From: CBDCVN01 sp965223585
Lineage (GTDB): Bacteria > Deinococcota > Deinococci > Deinococcales > Trueperaceae
Length of the DNA stretch: 64,000 bases
Direction of reading: 5' to 3'
Assembly (NCBI GenBank): GCA_965223585.1
Contig: CBDCWW010000009.1
Coordinates: 248,001 to 312,000 of the forward strand
Below, one piece after another: positions 9,529 to 18,825 of the stretch. The notes beneath the pieces were generated by a model that was given only the letters and a program-made list of their open reading frames with translations, made no database searches and was not told the origin of the DNA. The position numbers were made by a program, and so were the translations under genes. Each line of letters begins with the position of its first letter. The stretch's first letter is position 1.

Positions 9529-10286
9529 GGTCTAAATTTACGAACTAGCAGTTTAGCTAAAGTTAAGAGGATACGTGAATCCGGTTACTTATTTGTACCC
9601 TCTAAAAATCCATTTTCTTTATAAACTGCACCAAATCTTTAACTACTTCCTTATACCTTTCATGAAAAACAAACCTTACCAATTACTTTAATCCCGAACT
9701 AATTTTTCTCCTAAACCCTAAGACCAACTTAGAAACATTACCTACTTTATCCCAAAAGTGCTGGACCTCCTTATTTTTGAAAATGCACCCTAGAACCTTA
9801 TGGAGCATTACCCCTGTTACCCTAAAACATTACCTTTTTACCTTTAGAAACATAAACTCTAAAACTTTATGAGTTTATATGCATTGCCCAACCTTATTAC
9901 CTTTACCTAGTCAAATACCTCCTTTTGTACATAACAACAATAAAAAAGCAACCGTGAATAAAGCGTGAAATAGCTGAATAAATAAGCTAAGATATCTTTC
10001 CCACAAGGGATTGCTTGATTTCACGTTCATTTCACACCCTGTTTTTTAAGATGTTTTCTAGTTAAGGAGGTAAGCCTTATGAAAACATAATGCACAAAAT
10101 TATTAATAGATTCTTGGTTAGCTTAAAATAGAAAAATTTGAATACTCTCCTAATATCTCTGATAATTAAGAAATCCATTTATAGTAATTTTTATTAAAAG
10201 CACATTTAAGCGTACTGAGAGAAATAATTTTATTGACAATTGTTGATATTGATGATGTTGCTTGTACATATCAAAAATATAAGTGC

Positions 10287-10292
10287 TACAAT
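10287..10292 (+). promoter_or_regulatory. Extended -10 element upstream of the SARP-type regulator
   Basis: TGCTACAAT provides an extended -10 (TACAAT at 10287-10292) 15 nt before the ATG at 10308. A start site ~7 nt downstream would leave a 5' UTR of fewer than 10 nt, and no Shine-Dalgarno is present. A TTGACA at 10233-10238 is too far away to pair with it. Confidence 0.5.
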
Positions 10293-10307
10293 ATTTTTTG
10301 ATATAGT

Positions 10308-12962
10308 ATGTTAGATGTAACATCAAACCTTCAACTTCAACTTTTAGGTATTCCCAAACTCTATTGGGAAGGGAAGCTATTGGCAACACCGACTCCAAAG
10401 TTATTAGCAATGCTTTGTTATTTAGCAGTTCATGAAGATCCTGTAACACGTCAAGAATTAGCTGAACTTTTTTGGGAGGCGGGTAGAGCGGAAAGTGTTC
10501 GCTCAGCGCTTTATAGCCTAAAAAAAATGCCCCATGCTGAAAAGTGGCTAGAAACTGATAGGTATTTTGTGAGTATACAGGCCCAAAGTGATGTTAGAAG
10601 CTTTAAGCAAGCTATGCAAAGGAAGCACTATGCTGAAGCCTTGGGCATTTGGCAAAAGCGATCTGAGGAGGATAAAACTTTCTTAAAGGCGTTGGAATTG
10701 CGTGGAGCTGAAAATTTTAAATCTTGGCTCGAGCAAGAACGCCAAAGCCTACAGGACATGTATTTAGAAGCACTACAAGCTAGACTTGTTCAATTGCGAG
10801 AAGCTAATGATGTAGAGAGCGCACTTGACATAGCTCACCAGCTATTAAAAGAAAACTCTTTGGATGAAGATGCCCATAAAGCAGTGATGCTTTTAGAACA
10901 CTTGCGTGGCAATACAGATGTTGCTCTAGAGCAGTTTGAAACTTATCGCCAAATCCTAAAAGCGGAGCTTGACCTCGAGCCCTCAGAGGAAATGCTTGAT
11001 TTTTTGGGGCAGCTCGAGCAAGGTGGCAATGTACAAGCTAAAAGTGCACAGTGGTTAAAACAGCCTAAAGATGCGCAGGATATACCCAGTTTACCCCAGA
11101 AACTAATTGGGCGAGATGCTTTACTGGCTGAAGTATCAACACTCTTACTAAATAAAAAAGTTTTACTTCATGGTTTTGCTGGCACAGGTAAAACGGCACT
11201 AGCAGCCACAGTAGCAGCGCAGTTTGTGCAAGAGGGCCAATCTGTAGTATGGCTAAGAGTAGGTAGCGATGATCTAGGTAGCCTCCTTGATGCTCTGGCA
11301 CGCCCTTTTGGGGCACAGAAAGAACTAAGTCAAAGTACAGAGGTGGCTAAACCAAGCATTCTCAAAAAGTTTTTGCAAAGGCACAGTATTGATTTGTTGG
11401 TATTAGACGATGTTTGGAATGCCTATGCTTTAAGTAAGCTACTTGAAACGGTTCCTGAAAGTACTGCATTGTTAGTAACTTCAAGGCAACGTTATTCTCG
11501 GCTTAAGCGGGTGGATATAGGGCAGTTAAAACGTGAAGATTCACTAACTCTGCTAGGGTTTTTTGCCCAGCAAGAATTTAGTAAAGATGCCTATGCCAAT
11601 GAGCTTTGTGAACATCTTGCCGATCATGCTTTTGCTTTACGTATAGCAGGTGTTAACTTAATTTCAGAGACTCCTGAAAAACTTTTAAAAGATATCCGTG
11701 AGTTCCCACATAGTTTAAAGCTGCCTGCTGAATTTGCAGAGGCAAATCGGGAAAGTGTGGCAAGTTTACTCGAGGTAAGTTTAGAAAGTTTAAGTGACAG
11801 AGCTTATGAAGCATTTTTAGCTATGGGAACACTTTTTACCCCTAGCTGCACTCCCGAATTACTAAATTTTTGTTTACAGCGTGAAGTAGGTATAATAGAA
11901 GATGCTCTAATGGAGCTAGCGCAAAGGGCACTAGCAGATAGAGTAGTTGAAGCAGGTAGCGATGTAATTACTTATCGCCTGCACGATCTTGCTTTTAGTT
12001 TTGCTAAAGCTAATAAAAATTTAAGGCGTGCTACTTTACTAAAAGCTTGTTTTGGATTTACTAGGAAGTATTACGAGCACTTTGAGGAAATGGAGGCAGA
12101 GATTGGCAATGTACTAGGCAGTTTAGAAACTGCTAAGGATCAGGGGCAGAATAATGTACTTATTGATTTAATGTATTTGCTTACTACAGAAGGGAATGCA
12201 TACTATGCGGCTAGGGGACATACCCCCAGATCTTTAAAACTTTTAGAGATCACTGTGAAAATTGCCCAACAAGAAGGGCAACTAGACAAGGCACACTATC
12301 TTAGTACTAAGTTAGGGAATGCCTTTAGGGAATTACTTGGTGATTTTAAACGTGCTTTGGAGTTTTATGAGTTGGCTTTGGAGTTGGCTAGGGCTACTAA
12401 AAACACTTCACGTGAAGCCATTTTGCTTGCTCTTATAGGCATGACTCGTTTTGAAGGTGGCTTAGGGAAGGAGGATGATTATTTTGATAAAGCCTATGAC
12501 CTTGCTGATGGTCTAAATGACGATCTTGCGCTTAGTCATGTTTTGCAGAATATGGGCTATATTGCTGGGGTAAAGGGTAACTATGCCCAAGCAAAACCAC
12601 TTTGTGTGAAAGCAGTAGAAGTTGCTGAGCGTTTGCAAGGAAGTGCTAGTATAGCAAAAGCACGAGCTGAGCACTACCTTTTTTACTCTTTGCTAAATTT
12701 AGGGGATGCCATAGGCAAACTAGGGGACTTTGAAAATGCTCTTGTAAAACTTCAGGAAGCATTTGAGTTGGCCAAAAAATCGGACAACCAACTTTGGGAA
12801 GCCTATGCCTTACAAGAAATGGCAGGAGTGTATCATAATACTGGACAAAAAGACATAGCTAAAGAATATTATCTTAAAGCTATAGATTTCTATGAGAGCA
12901 ACAATGCTCATGCAAAATTAAACACTATAGTATTTTTCATGCAATCTGAAGGATATTTTTAG
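10308..12962 (+). CDS. SARP-type (BTAD) regulator with NB-ARC/STAND ATPase and TPR repeats
   Basis: 884 residues in three parts. Residues ~8-90 resemble the OmpR-like winged helix of SARP/AfsR proteins (TPKLLAMLCYLAVHED..ELFWEAG); ~95-240 is the bacterial transcriptional activation domain, ending EAHKAVM-like and LDLEPSEE. A STAND/NB-ARC ATPase follows with Walker A GFAGTGKT near residue 290, Walker B LLVLDDVW and TSRQRY. The rest (~600-884) is TPR helices (ALEFYELALELA, YYLKAIDFYE). Family members activate nearby genes on a signal sensed through the TPRs. The subtilase gene begins 59 bp downstream and is a plausible target or partner; this is inferred. Confidence 0.88.
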   Translation: MLDVTSNLQLQLLGIPKLYWEGKLLATPTPKLLAMLCYLAVHEDPVTRQELAELFWEAGRAESVRSALYSLKKMPHAEKWLETDRYFVSIQAQSDVRSFKQAMQRKHYAEALGIWQKRSEEDKTFLKALELRGAENFKSWLEQERQSLQDMYLEALQARLVQLREANDVESALDIAHQLLKENSLDEDAHKAVMLLEHLRGNTDVALEQFETYRQILKAELDLEPSEEMLDFLGQLEQGGNVQAKSAQWLKQPKDAQDIPSLPQKLIGRDALLAEVSTLLLNKKVLLHGFAGTGKTALAATVAAQFVQEGQSVVWLRVGSDDLGSLLDALARPFGAQKELSQSTEVAKPSILKKFLQRHSIDLLVLDDVWNAYALSKLLETVPESTALLVTSRQRYSRLKRVDIGQLKREDSLTLLGFFAQQEFSKDAYANELCEHLADHAFALRIAGVNLISETPEKLLKDIREFPHSLKLPAEFAEANRESVASLLEVSLESLSDRAYEAFLAMGTLFTPSCTPELLNFCLQREVGIIEDALMELAQRALADRVVEAGSDVITYRLHDLAFSFAKANKNLRRATLLKACFGFTRKYYEHFEEMEAEIGNVLGSLETAKDQGQNNVLIDLMYLLTTEGNAYYAARGHTPRSLKLLEITVKIAQQEGQLDKAHYLSTKLGNAFRELLGDFKRALEFYELALELARATKNTSREAILLALIGMTRFEGGLGKEDDYFDKAYDLADGLNDDLALSHVLQNMGYIAGVKGNYAQAKPLCVKAVEVAERLQGSASIAKARAEHYLFYSLLNLGDAIGKLGDFENALVKLQEAFELAKKSDNQLWEAYALQEMAGVYHNTGQKDIAKEYYLKAIDFYESNNAHAKLNTIVFFMQSEGYF

Positions 12963-13021
12963 TAAGTTTTTTTACAGCCTAGGATAGACTTTAATTAATA
13001 AATAACTAAGGAGAAAAAATC

Positions 13022-14701
13022 ATGTCTAAATGTTGCCGTTGGGTAATTATTATTTTAATTCTTGTTGCAGTTGCTTTAGCTGCTGGTTTACTATACCTTA
13101 ACAAGAAAATTGATGGGATTGACAAGAAAATAGATCCTACAACTGGTATAGAAGAAATAGCTCCTGAACTTAAAGGTTTAAGTGTAGACAAATTAATTGA
13201 TGTAGAAGCTGGCAGCTGTGGTGTTAGTGGCTTTGATATTCCGGGTGAAGGACAAGGTGCTGGAGGTACGGGTGGCTTTGCCTTAGTTGGTGAAGGACAA
13301 GGTGCTGGGGGTGGTTTTACTACAGTTGCAATAGGGGATGTTACTTCTCCTGCAAATGTAATCTCTACACTTGACCCACACAGCCTTGCAGAGTTAACTA
13401 ACCTTAATGAATCTGTAGCTATCCTTGTAGTTGACATTTTTGATGGTGAATTTAATGAAGCTACTCGTGAAATCCAAAATAGCAAATATACTCTTGACGA
13501 CGAAATATTTACCCTAGATCTGGCATCTTTGTCTCCAGACCCTGCCACTCGTGAACAAGCTTTGAGAGATAGGGTAGACGATGTTTCCCATGGTGCTCTA
13601 GTTCTAAACCACACCATAGCTTTAATACAAGCTACTGGTAAGTACGAAATGGATGACTCAGAGCTAGTGACTAAAGGTAGAGTCAGATTTACAGAGAAGA
13701 GTACAGAGCAAGCTCAACGGCAAGCTGATCCTGTAGATCCTGAACAAGATATTGACCCTGCAAACCCTCAACAACAAGATACTGTAGATCCTCAGCAAGG
13801 ACCTACTGTAGAGGAATATCAGCAACAACAAGTAAGCAACCCCAAAGAAATTTTAGTGTGGTCGCTAGATATTGGTAATTTAAGTACTACAGCAGAGTTG
13901 AAAAACCTTAGTCGTGCAATCAACAATACATTTAACGAGCTAGATAGTTATAGTAACCAAGGAATTAATGAAATTGTCTTGAACATGAGTTTTTCTTTGG
14001 TACCTTGTAATACTCTGGAAGACTTTTTAGCCAATAAAGATAGGTTTCCTACGCTAGAGAGTTACATAGAAGCTGTTGCTGTGGAAAATAGACACATTAG
14101 AGGGGATTTCCCCGGCTTAAGCGACATTCAATGGCAAACAGAGTTAACCAAGCTAATTCTTACTGCACCTAGCCAAGATGTACTTTACCTTTTTGATTTC
14201 ATTGGTTCTAAAGCACGTAGAAAAGGTGAGAATGTCAATATTATTTACGCAGCAGCAGCAGGGAACTACTCTCTTCCTTATTCACTATATCCAGCTGCAT
14301 GGCCAGAGGTAATTAGTGTTAGTGCTAACGACATAGAAGACAATAGCCAAGTGGGATTCTCTAACAAGGGTAAAATCTCAGCCCACGGTGATTGGTATTT
14401 CCTCCCAAATCCTGTAGGAGAGAATCTTGACCCAAATCCTGCAAGAAACAATCTTGATAACCAAAAAATAGCCTATGCTGGTACTTCTTTTGCAGCACCT
14501 GTTGTTTCGGTGTTCACAGCATTAGATTTAGCAAGAGGTGACAACAATTATAAATGTGCTAGGGAGCATCAAAAATTCCACTATAATTTCTACAAATTAC
14601 CCAAGCTACTTCAAGCCAGAGGTACTAGTAATGTTGGTATCTATGATACTAATAGTGGCAATGTACCTTTAGAAACAGCTGTAGGAGAAGCTTGTAATTA
14701 A
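13022..14701 (+). CDS. Membrane-anchored subtilisin-like (S8) peptidase
   Basis: 559 residues. An N-terminal transmembrane anchor (residues ~8-27, IIILILVAVALAAGLLYL) precedes a Gly-rich segment with two GEGQGAGG repeats. S8 motifs are recognisable but divergent: Asp in VVDIFDG (~136), His in DVSHGALVLNH (~189), oxyanion Asn in AAAGNYS (~413) and Ser in YAGTSFAAP (~486). Between His and Asn is a Pro/Gln-rich linker (~225-275) with repeated DPxQQ. The ATG has AAGGAG 8 nt upstream. It follows the SARP/STAND regulator by 59 bp, suggesting coregulation. Activity is likely but unproved because the His motif deviates from HGTHV. Confidence 0.8.
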   Translation: MSKCCRWVIIILILVAVALAAGLLYLNKKIDGIDKKIDPTTGIEEIAPELKGLSVDKLIDVEAGSCGVSGFDIPGEGQGAGGTGGFALVGEGQGAGGGFTTVAIGDVTSPANVISTLDPHSLAELTNLNESVAILVVDIFDGEFNEATREIQNSKYTLDDEIFTLDLASLSPDPATREQALRDRVDDVSHGALVLNHTIALIQATGKYEMDDSELVTKGRVRFTEKSTEQAQRQADPVDPEQDIDPANPQQQDTVDPQQGPTVEEYQQQQVSNPKEILVWSLDIGNLSTTAELKNLSRAINNTFNELDSYSNQGINEIVLNMSFSLVPCNTLEDFLANKDRFPTLESYIEAVAVENRHIRGDFPGLSDIQWQTELTKLILTAPSQDVLYLFDFIGSKARRKGENVNIIYAAAAGNYSLPYSLYPAAWPEVISVSANDIEDNSQVGFSNKGKISAHGDWYFLPNPVGENLDPNPARNNLDNQKIAYAGTSFAAPVVSVFTALDLARGDNNYKCAREHQKFHYNFYKLPKLLQARGTSNVGIYDTNSGNVPLETAVGEACN

Positions 14702-14714
14702 CCTTGTTTAGCCT

Positions 14715-14745
14715 TGTGCCCAGATAAAAGTTTGGGCACATTTAC
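14715..14745 (+). terminator. Terminator hairpin after the subtilase gene
   Basis: tgtgccca (14715-14722) pairs with tgggcaca (14733-14740) around a 10-nt loop, 13 bp past the stop codon, followed by tttaccttta. The U tract is interrupted, so it is a moderate terminator. Confidence 0.6.
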
Positions 14746-15311
14746 CTTTAACGTCTTGCATCAAGGGTAGGGGGTGTTTGGTTGGTGGTCACAATCAAAT
14801 GTGCCACCAACCGTTTAATGTGGTAATCACACCACAGTTATAATTTGTTAAATCAAATGGAAATGGATATTTGGTTGGTGACAAAAACCAAATATAGTTG
14901 GTGGTTGTTGAAATGTGACTAAAGATGGTAAAAAACCAAATGCAATTAACAACGATGGTAGAGACGCGATTACAAACATGGGACTATGGTGCTAACGGCG
15001 CATATTTTAATCACCATCTGCACAGAAAACAAATATAATTATTTTGGCAAAATTAAAAATAGCCTTATGCTGCTGTCTGAAATGGGGATGTTAGCAAATA
15101 TAAGAATATATTAGGAATAATCTTGCTAAATGGCAGAATGATAGGTTTTGTAAATGATTTGTTGGCTATTGTGGTGCTATTGCGGCGTTAAATAATGTGA
15201 TTGGTGATTATCAAAACGTAATTGACCGTGGCAAAAACCAAATGTATGATTAATGTTTGTGGCTTGTCCTTGCGTGCATCTAAACACCAATGGCAATAAT
15301 TACGGATATTT
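14741..15311. other. 570-bp intergenic region with inverted repeats
   Basis: No coding frame of note. A long imperfect stem ggttggtgg(t)cac / gtgccaccaacc lies at 14780-14812 around an 8-nt loop. Related words (atttggttggtg, accaaat, ttggtggttg) recur through 14770-15245 in both orientations, and a gtagagacgcgatta block (14955-14969) resembles a common dispersed-repeat core. It could be a structured RNA or decayed mobile DNA; I cannot decide which. Confidence 0.4.
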
Positions 15312-16931
15312 ATGACCTTCTTAACTACTAGTTTCCTATGGCTCCTTCTTGGTATTCCTGTAGTAATACTTCTGCATTTTTTGCGCACAAAACGCCAAGA
15401 AAAACAAGTCTCAGCAATCTTTTTATGGCAAGAAGCTAAAAATTTAGTAAAACAGCGCAGGCGTTTTACTAGTACTTGGTTACTATTGCTGCAAATACTT
15501 CTTATAGCTCTCCTTGCCTTTGCATTGGCTAAACCAAGATTAACAGTAAAAGCTTTAGATCGTGTTTTTATAATAGATGCTTCAGCAAGTATGACAACAC
15601 AAAGTAGTGAAGGGCAGCGATTAGCTCGAGCAATCATAGAAGCAGAAAGATTATTGAAAGGTACAGGCCAAGTTGCCTTAGTAAGAGTAGGCCTAGATGC
15701 TACTGTAGTACAAGAACTCACCAATGATCATTTTAAGTTAAGGCAAGCTTTACTAAATTTAAAAGCTGCTGATAGATCTGCTGATATTAGTAGAGGTGTT
15801 GATTTAGCTAAGTCTATAGCTCCACAGGCCGAGTTACATCTTTTTAGTGATAGTTTGCCGCAGAAGCTCGAGGTCAATTTTCATCCTATTACTGACGATG
15901 CTCAAAATATAGGCATTACAAATTTTGAGTTGCGAGGTAACCAAGCGTTTGTTGCAGTACTGAGCACTAGTAATCGCCCTCACGAGGTGACTTTAAATAT
16001 TCTGCATAAAGATAAAATTATTGCTCAAAGTAATCTTTTGGTGCCTGCCCAAAACCAAACACATGTCTCACTGCCTATAGAAGGTGAAGAAGGTGTTTAC
16101 CACGCTTATTTGGAAGTTCTTGAATGGGATGGACTTAAGCTTGACAACGAAGTGTTTTTAGAGCATAAACAACTACGGGTGCTAATAAGTCCACCTGAAA
16201 CTTTTATTGAAAGAGCACTTAGTGCCATTCCTAATCTTAAAGTACGTGCTTCTGGACGCGTTAATGGTGTTTATGATGTATTAGTAACATCAAATAACTT
16301 ACCTGCTGATTTACAAAGTTTGGAAGCAGGTAAGTATTTTTTCTATGCAAAAGGAAATTCCAATCCTAGTCAAACTATAGTTGATTGGGACAGTACTCAT
16401 CCACTACTACGCTTTGTAGATTTGACAGGTACTAATGTTAATCCTACTAATTTTAAACCAGAAGGTGACTGGCAAATTCTAGCTCGTACAGAGGATCTTA
16501 ATCCAGTTATACTTTACGCCAACAGAGATGAAACAACCGTTATTGCCTTAAATTTCCATCCTAGCCAAGGTAATCTTAGGCGTCGTAATGCTTTTCCTAT
16601 TTTTATGGCTAATGTTATGCGGGAGTTTGAGCAGGACAAGCAATTGCCTCTAGGAACACCACTATCTGCAGAAAACGTGTTATTTAATGGCAATAGCACT
16701 GAAACTAAACGAGCCTATGAAACGGGCATTTACAATTTAGATGGAGTGAATTACAGTGTAAATTTACTAAGTACAACAGAATCACGCTTAGCCTCAATTG
16801 ATCCAAATCCTGTTGAGGGTAAGTTAAACCAAAATGCTTTTACAGAAAATGAGTGGCCTTTGGAGTTTTGGTTACTTGTTTTTGCTTTAGGGTTTTTGGT
16901 GCTCGAGTGGTTATGGTGGTCAAAGCTATAG
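15312..16931 (+). CDS. BatA-like VWA-domain membrane protein
   Basis: 539 residues. The first ~75 match the N-terminal aerotolerance-regulator (BatA) region: two membrane segments around a basic loop (LRTKRQEKQVSAIFLWQ, TWLLLLQILLIALLAFALAKP). A von Willebrand A domain follows with MIDAS motif DASASM near residue 90. A C-terminal membrane helix (FWLLVFALGFLVLEWLW) closes the protein. Such proteins often work with a MoxR ATPase and DUF58 proteins in envelope assembly, but neither is adjacent, so its partner is unknown. No good Shine-Dalgarno is seen before the ATG. Confidence 0.8.
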   Translation: MTFLTTSFLWLLLGIPVVILLHFLRTKRQEKQVSAIFLWQEAKNLVKQRRRFTSTWLLLLQILLIALLAFALAKPRLTVKALDRVFIIDASASMTTQSSEGQRLARAIIEAERLLKGTGQVALVRVGLDATVVQELTNDHFKLRQALLNLKAADRSADISRGVDLAKSIAPQAELHLFSDSLPQKLEVNFHPITDDAQNIGITNFELRGNQAFVAVLSTSNRPHEVTLNILHKDKIIAQSNLLVPAQNQTHVSLPIEGEEGVYHAYLEVLEWDGLKLDNEVFLEHKQLRVLISPPETFIERALSAIPNLKVRASGRVNGVYDVLVTSNNLPADLQSLEAGKYFFYAKGNSNPSQTIVDWDSTHPLLRFVDLTGTNVNPTNFKPEGDWQILARTEDLNPVILYANRDETTVIALNFHPSQGNLRRRNAFPIFMANVMREFEQDKQLPLGTPLSAENVLFNGNSTETKRAYETGIYNLDGVNYSVNLLSTTESRLASIDPNPVEGKLNQNAFTENEWPLEFWLLVFALGFLVLEWLWWSKL

Positions 16932-17092
16932 CTACATAAGAACATAGGCAAATTTTTGTGTTGACCAAACCCTGAAGGCTCTTTCAAACATTACTTTTAG
17001 TGATGTGATGTAGATTTTCTGCATAAAGTATCCACATCCATAGTGCAGTGCACCAAGTTCAGAATCTCTTAATAACATAGAAGTCACTTTGC

Positions 17093-17098
17093 TATAAT
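17093..17098 (+). promoter_or_regulatory. -10 element giving a leaderless mRNA
   Basis: TATAAT ends 5 nt before the ATG at 17104, so transcription should begin at or next to the start codon. No Shine-Dalgarno is present. The same arrangement recurs at several genes in this window. Confidence 0.65.
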
Positions 17099-17103
17099 CA
17101 GCT

Positions 17104-18633
17104 ATGACAATTTTTAGAATGAGAATAACGATATTTTCTAAGTGGAAACTAGTTATTTACCTTAGCAACTTGTTACTAAGCCTAGCTATACTAGTTGCCT
17201 GCAACCAAGCAGGAGAAACCTCAATCCTTACATCTGAAACAGATTCAACACCCGCACTATACAGCGGTGAAGACTTAAGTAATGCTGTAGCAGCAAAGAT
17301 TACTTCATTTACTGAGCTCGAGGGTGAAGACTTAAGTAAAGAAGAAATAAATATAAACCTTCTTGACTTAGAAGAAAATTTATTTGAAGAAACTAGTAAC
17401 TTGACTACTCAAGATACTCTGCCTACAGGAAGTGGGATTGCTGCCTATTACAGAACTGATGGAAATACCTATCAAATACAGACACGTGATCAAGCTACTA
17501 ATGTAAAAACAAATATCTATAGTTCAATATATGAAGTGCAATCTGTAGCAGTAAACAGTAGTGGAAGCCTTGTTGTTGCTAGTATTAAGAATCCTGCGAA
17601 TGGTTTCTTTGACATTTATGTTTTTGATGATGGAAAGCCAATGCTTAATCTTAGTAACACTAATGATAGAGATGAGCTTGATGTATCAGTAACAGCAGAT
17701 GGAACAAAGATAGTCTGGGCTGGACCTGCTAGAAATGGTAGAATAAAAGTTCAAATCTGTGGTTACGATTCAGCCACACAAAGTTGTGCTAAGAGTACAC
17801 TAGGAAATACGAATGCAAAAGATCAAAGGCAACCTAGTATAACTAGTAATGGTAAATACATTGCTTTAATAAGGGATATAGGTGGTGGTAAACGGCGTAT
17901 TTTTCTTTATGATGTTATGAATAATACTTACATTAGAGTTTTTACAAGCGTTAATGAGGTGAGATATCCTAGTGCTAGTGATGATGGTAAGTATTTAATG
18001 TTCTTAGAAGTAGAAGGTACAGAGCGCAAAGTTAGGATCAAAAACAGGGATACTAATGAGATTGCTAATGAGCTTACTAGCAAATCTATTAAAAAAGCTC
18101 ATATGCAATCTAGTGGTAATTACTATATTTTTGACAGCTTTACTACTGGTCACCAAAGGGTTTTTACTGCAAACATTGATACTAATGAGAGGGCTCGAGC
18201 TGATGGTGGTAGATGGGATTATGGTGGAGAGTTTTGGCAACAGTGTAATGTCCAAACATGTAGTAACTTTTCTATGATGTCCACAGATTGTGATGCAGCT
18301 AGTAGTGTAGGAGACACCTGTACTATAATGGTACAGTTCTTAGGATCTAATGCTGAGTTTAAGGGCTTTGAATTTACTATTATGTTCGCAAATGGTAAGT
18401 TCGAATTAGTTGTATTAAGTGCTACGACCTCACTAGCAGGTTGGACAGCTACGAATTCTACTAGTAAGGTCTCAGCCTTTGGTCCTGTTACTCAAGCCCC
18501 TACAAAAATCGTATCCCTCACAATAAGGCGTACAGGAACTGGATCAGATGTTGTAAATCTTGATAATGTTTTTGTATTAGGGGATGGTACTAATTTAAGC
18601 AATGTTTCAGGTTCAACTTATGTATTGAATTAA
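17104..18633 (+). CDS. Lipoprotein with TolB-like propeller and C-terminal cohesin-like domain
   Basis: 509 residues. The signal region ends in lipobox ILVAC (a more internal ATG at 17119 is possible). An acidic linker carries two GEDLS repeats. Residues ~115-380 repeat the propeller pattern seen in the tandem proteins at 1-4107 (QIQTRDQATNVKTNIYSS beside WCIDQATDSRTLIYKG; VAVNSSGSLVVAS; QPSITSNGKYIALIRD), so the N-terminal halves are homologous. Instead of a beta-helix the C-terminus (~400-509) looks like a cohesin/dockerin-binding-type beta-sandwich (FEFTIMFANGKFELV..VSLTIRRTG). Role unknown; probably surface binding. Confidence 0.75.
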   Translation: MTIFRMRITIFSKWKLVIYLSNLLLSLAILVACNQAGETSILTSETDSTPALYSGEDLSNAVAAKITSFTELEGEDLSKEEININLLDLEENLFEETSNLTTQDTLPTGSGIAAYYRTDGNTYQIQTRDQATNVKTNIYSSIYEVQSVAVNSSGSLVVASIKNPANGFFDIYVFDDGKPMLNLSNTNDRDELDVSVTADGTKIVWAGPARNGRIKVQICGYDSATQSCAKSTLGNTNAKDQRQPSITSNGKYIALIRDIGGGKRRIFLYDVMNNTYIRVFTSVNEVRYPSASDDGKYLMFLEVEGTERKVRIKNRDTNEIANELTSKSIKKAHMQSSGNYYIFDSFTTGHQRVFTANIDTNERARADGGRWDYGGEFWQQCNVQTCSNFSMMSTDCDAASSVGDTCTIMVQFLGSNAEFKGFEFTIMFANGKFELVVLSATTSLAGWTATNSTSKVSAFGPVTQAPTKIVSLTIRRTGTGSDVVNLDNVFVLGDGTNLSNVSGSTYVLN

Positions 18634-18780
18634 GCTGGTTTGTAGGTAATTTTTGACACTATGTATATTACCAAGAATCTTCAATTTATTCTCACTTGCT
18701 TTAAGCTTGCTCTCACTTACTCTAGAGAAGAGCAAAGAGAACAAAGTGACGTAAATGCAAAATACAATGAAGGGCTACCC

Positions 18781-18816
18781 AAACCTCCGAGGTTTTCAGA
18801 GCCTCGGAGGTTTTTT
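18781..18816. terminator. Bidirectional terminator between lipoprotein gene and acs
   Basis: A 12-bp stem (18781-18792 with 18802-18813) made of the AAACCTCCGAGG word and its complement, with a 9-nt loop and T6 on the plus strand and A-rich flank for the minus strand. The genes on both sides converge on it. The same AACCTCSGAGGTT word recurs at 22628-22660 and 43453-43467. Confidence 0.8.
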
Positions 18817-18825
18817 AGGGAAAGG

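Larger units (their letters stand above)
9435..10307. other. 870-bp intergenic region with small repeats and a mini-ORF
   Basis: No gene of normal length. It contains a purine-poor stretch (9640-9910) with several CATTACC heptamers, an 8-bp perfect stem (9852-9859 with 9871-9878), a separated inverted repeat cgtgaaat/atttcacg (9964-9971, 10018-10025), and a strong Shine-Dalgarno (taaggaggt, 10063-10071) followed by a three-codon frame ATG AAA ACA TAA (10079-10090) that overlaps another ATG opening a 13-codon frame. The promoter of the SARP gene is at the right end. Confidence 0.5.
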
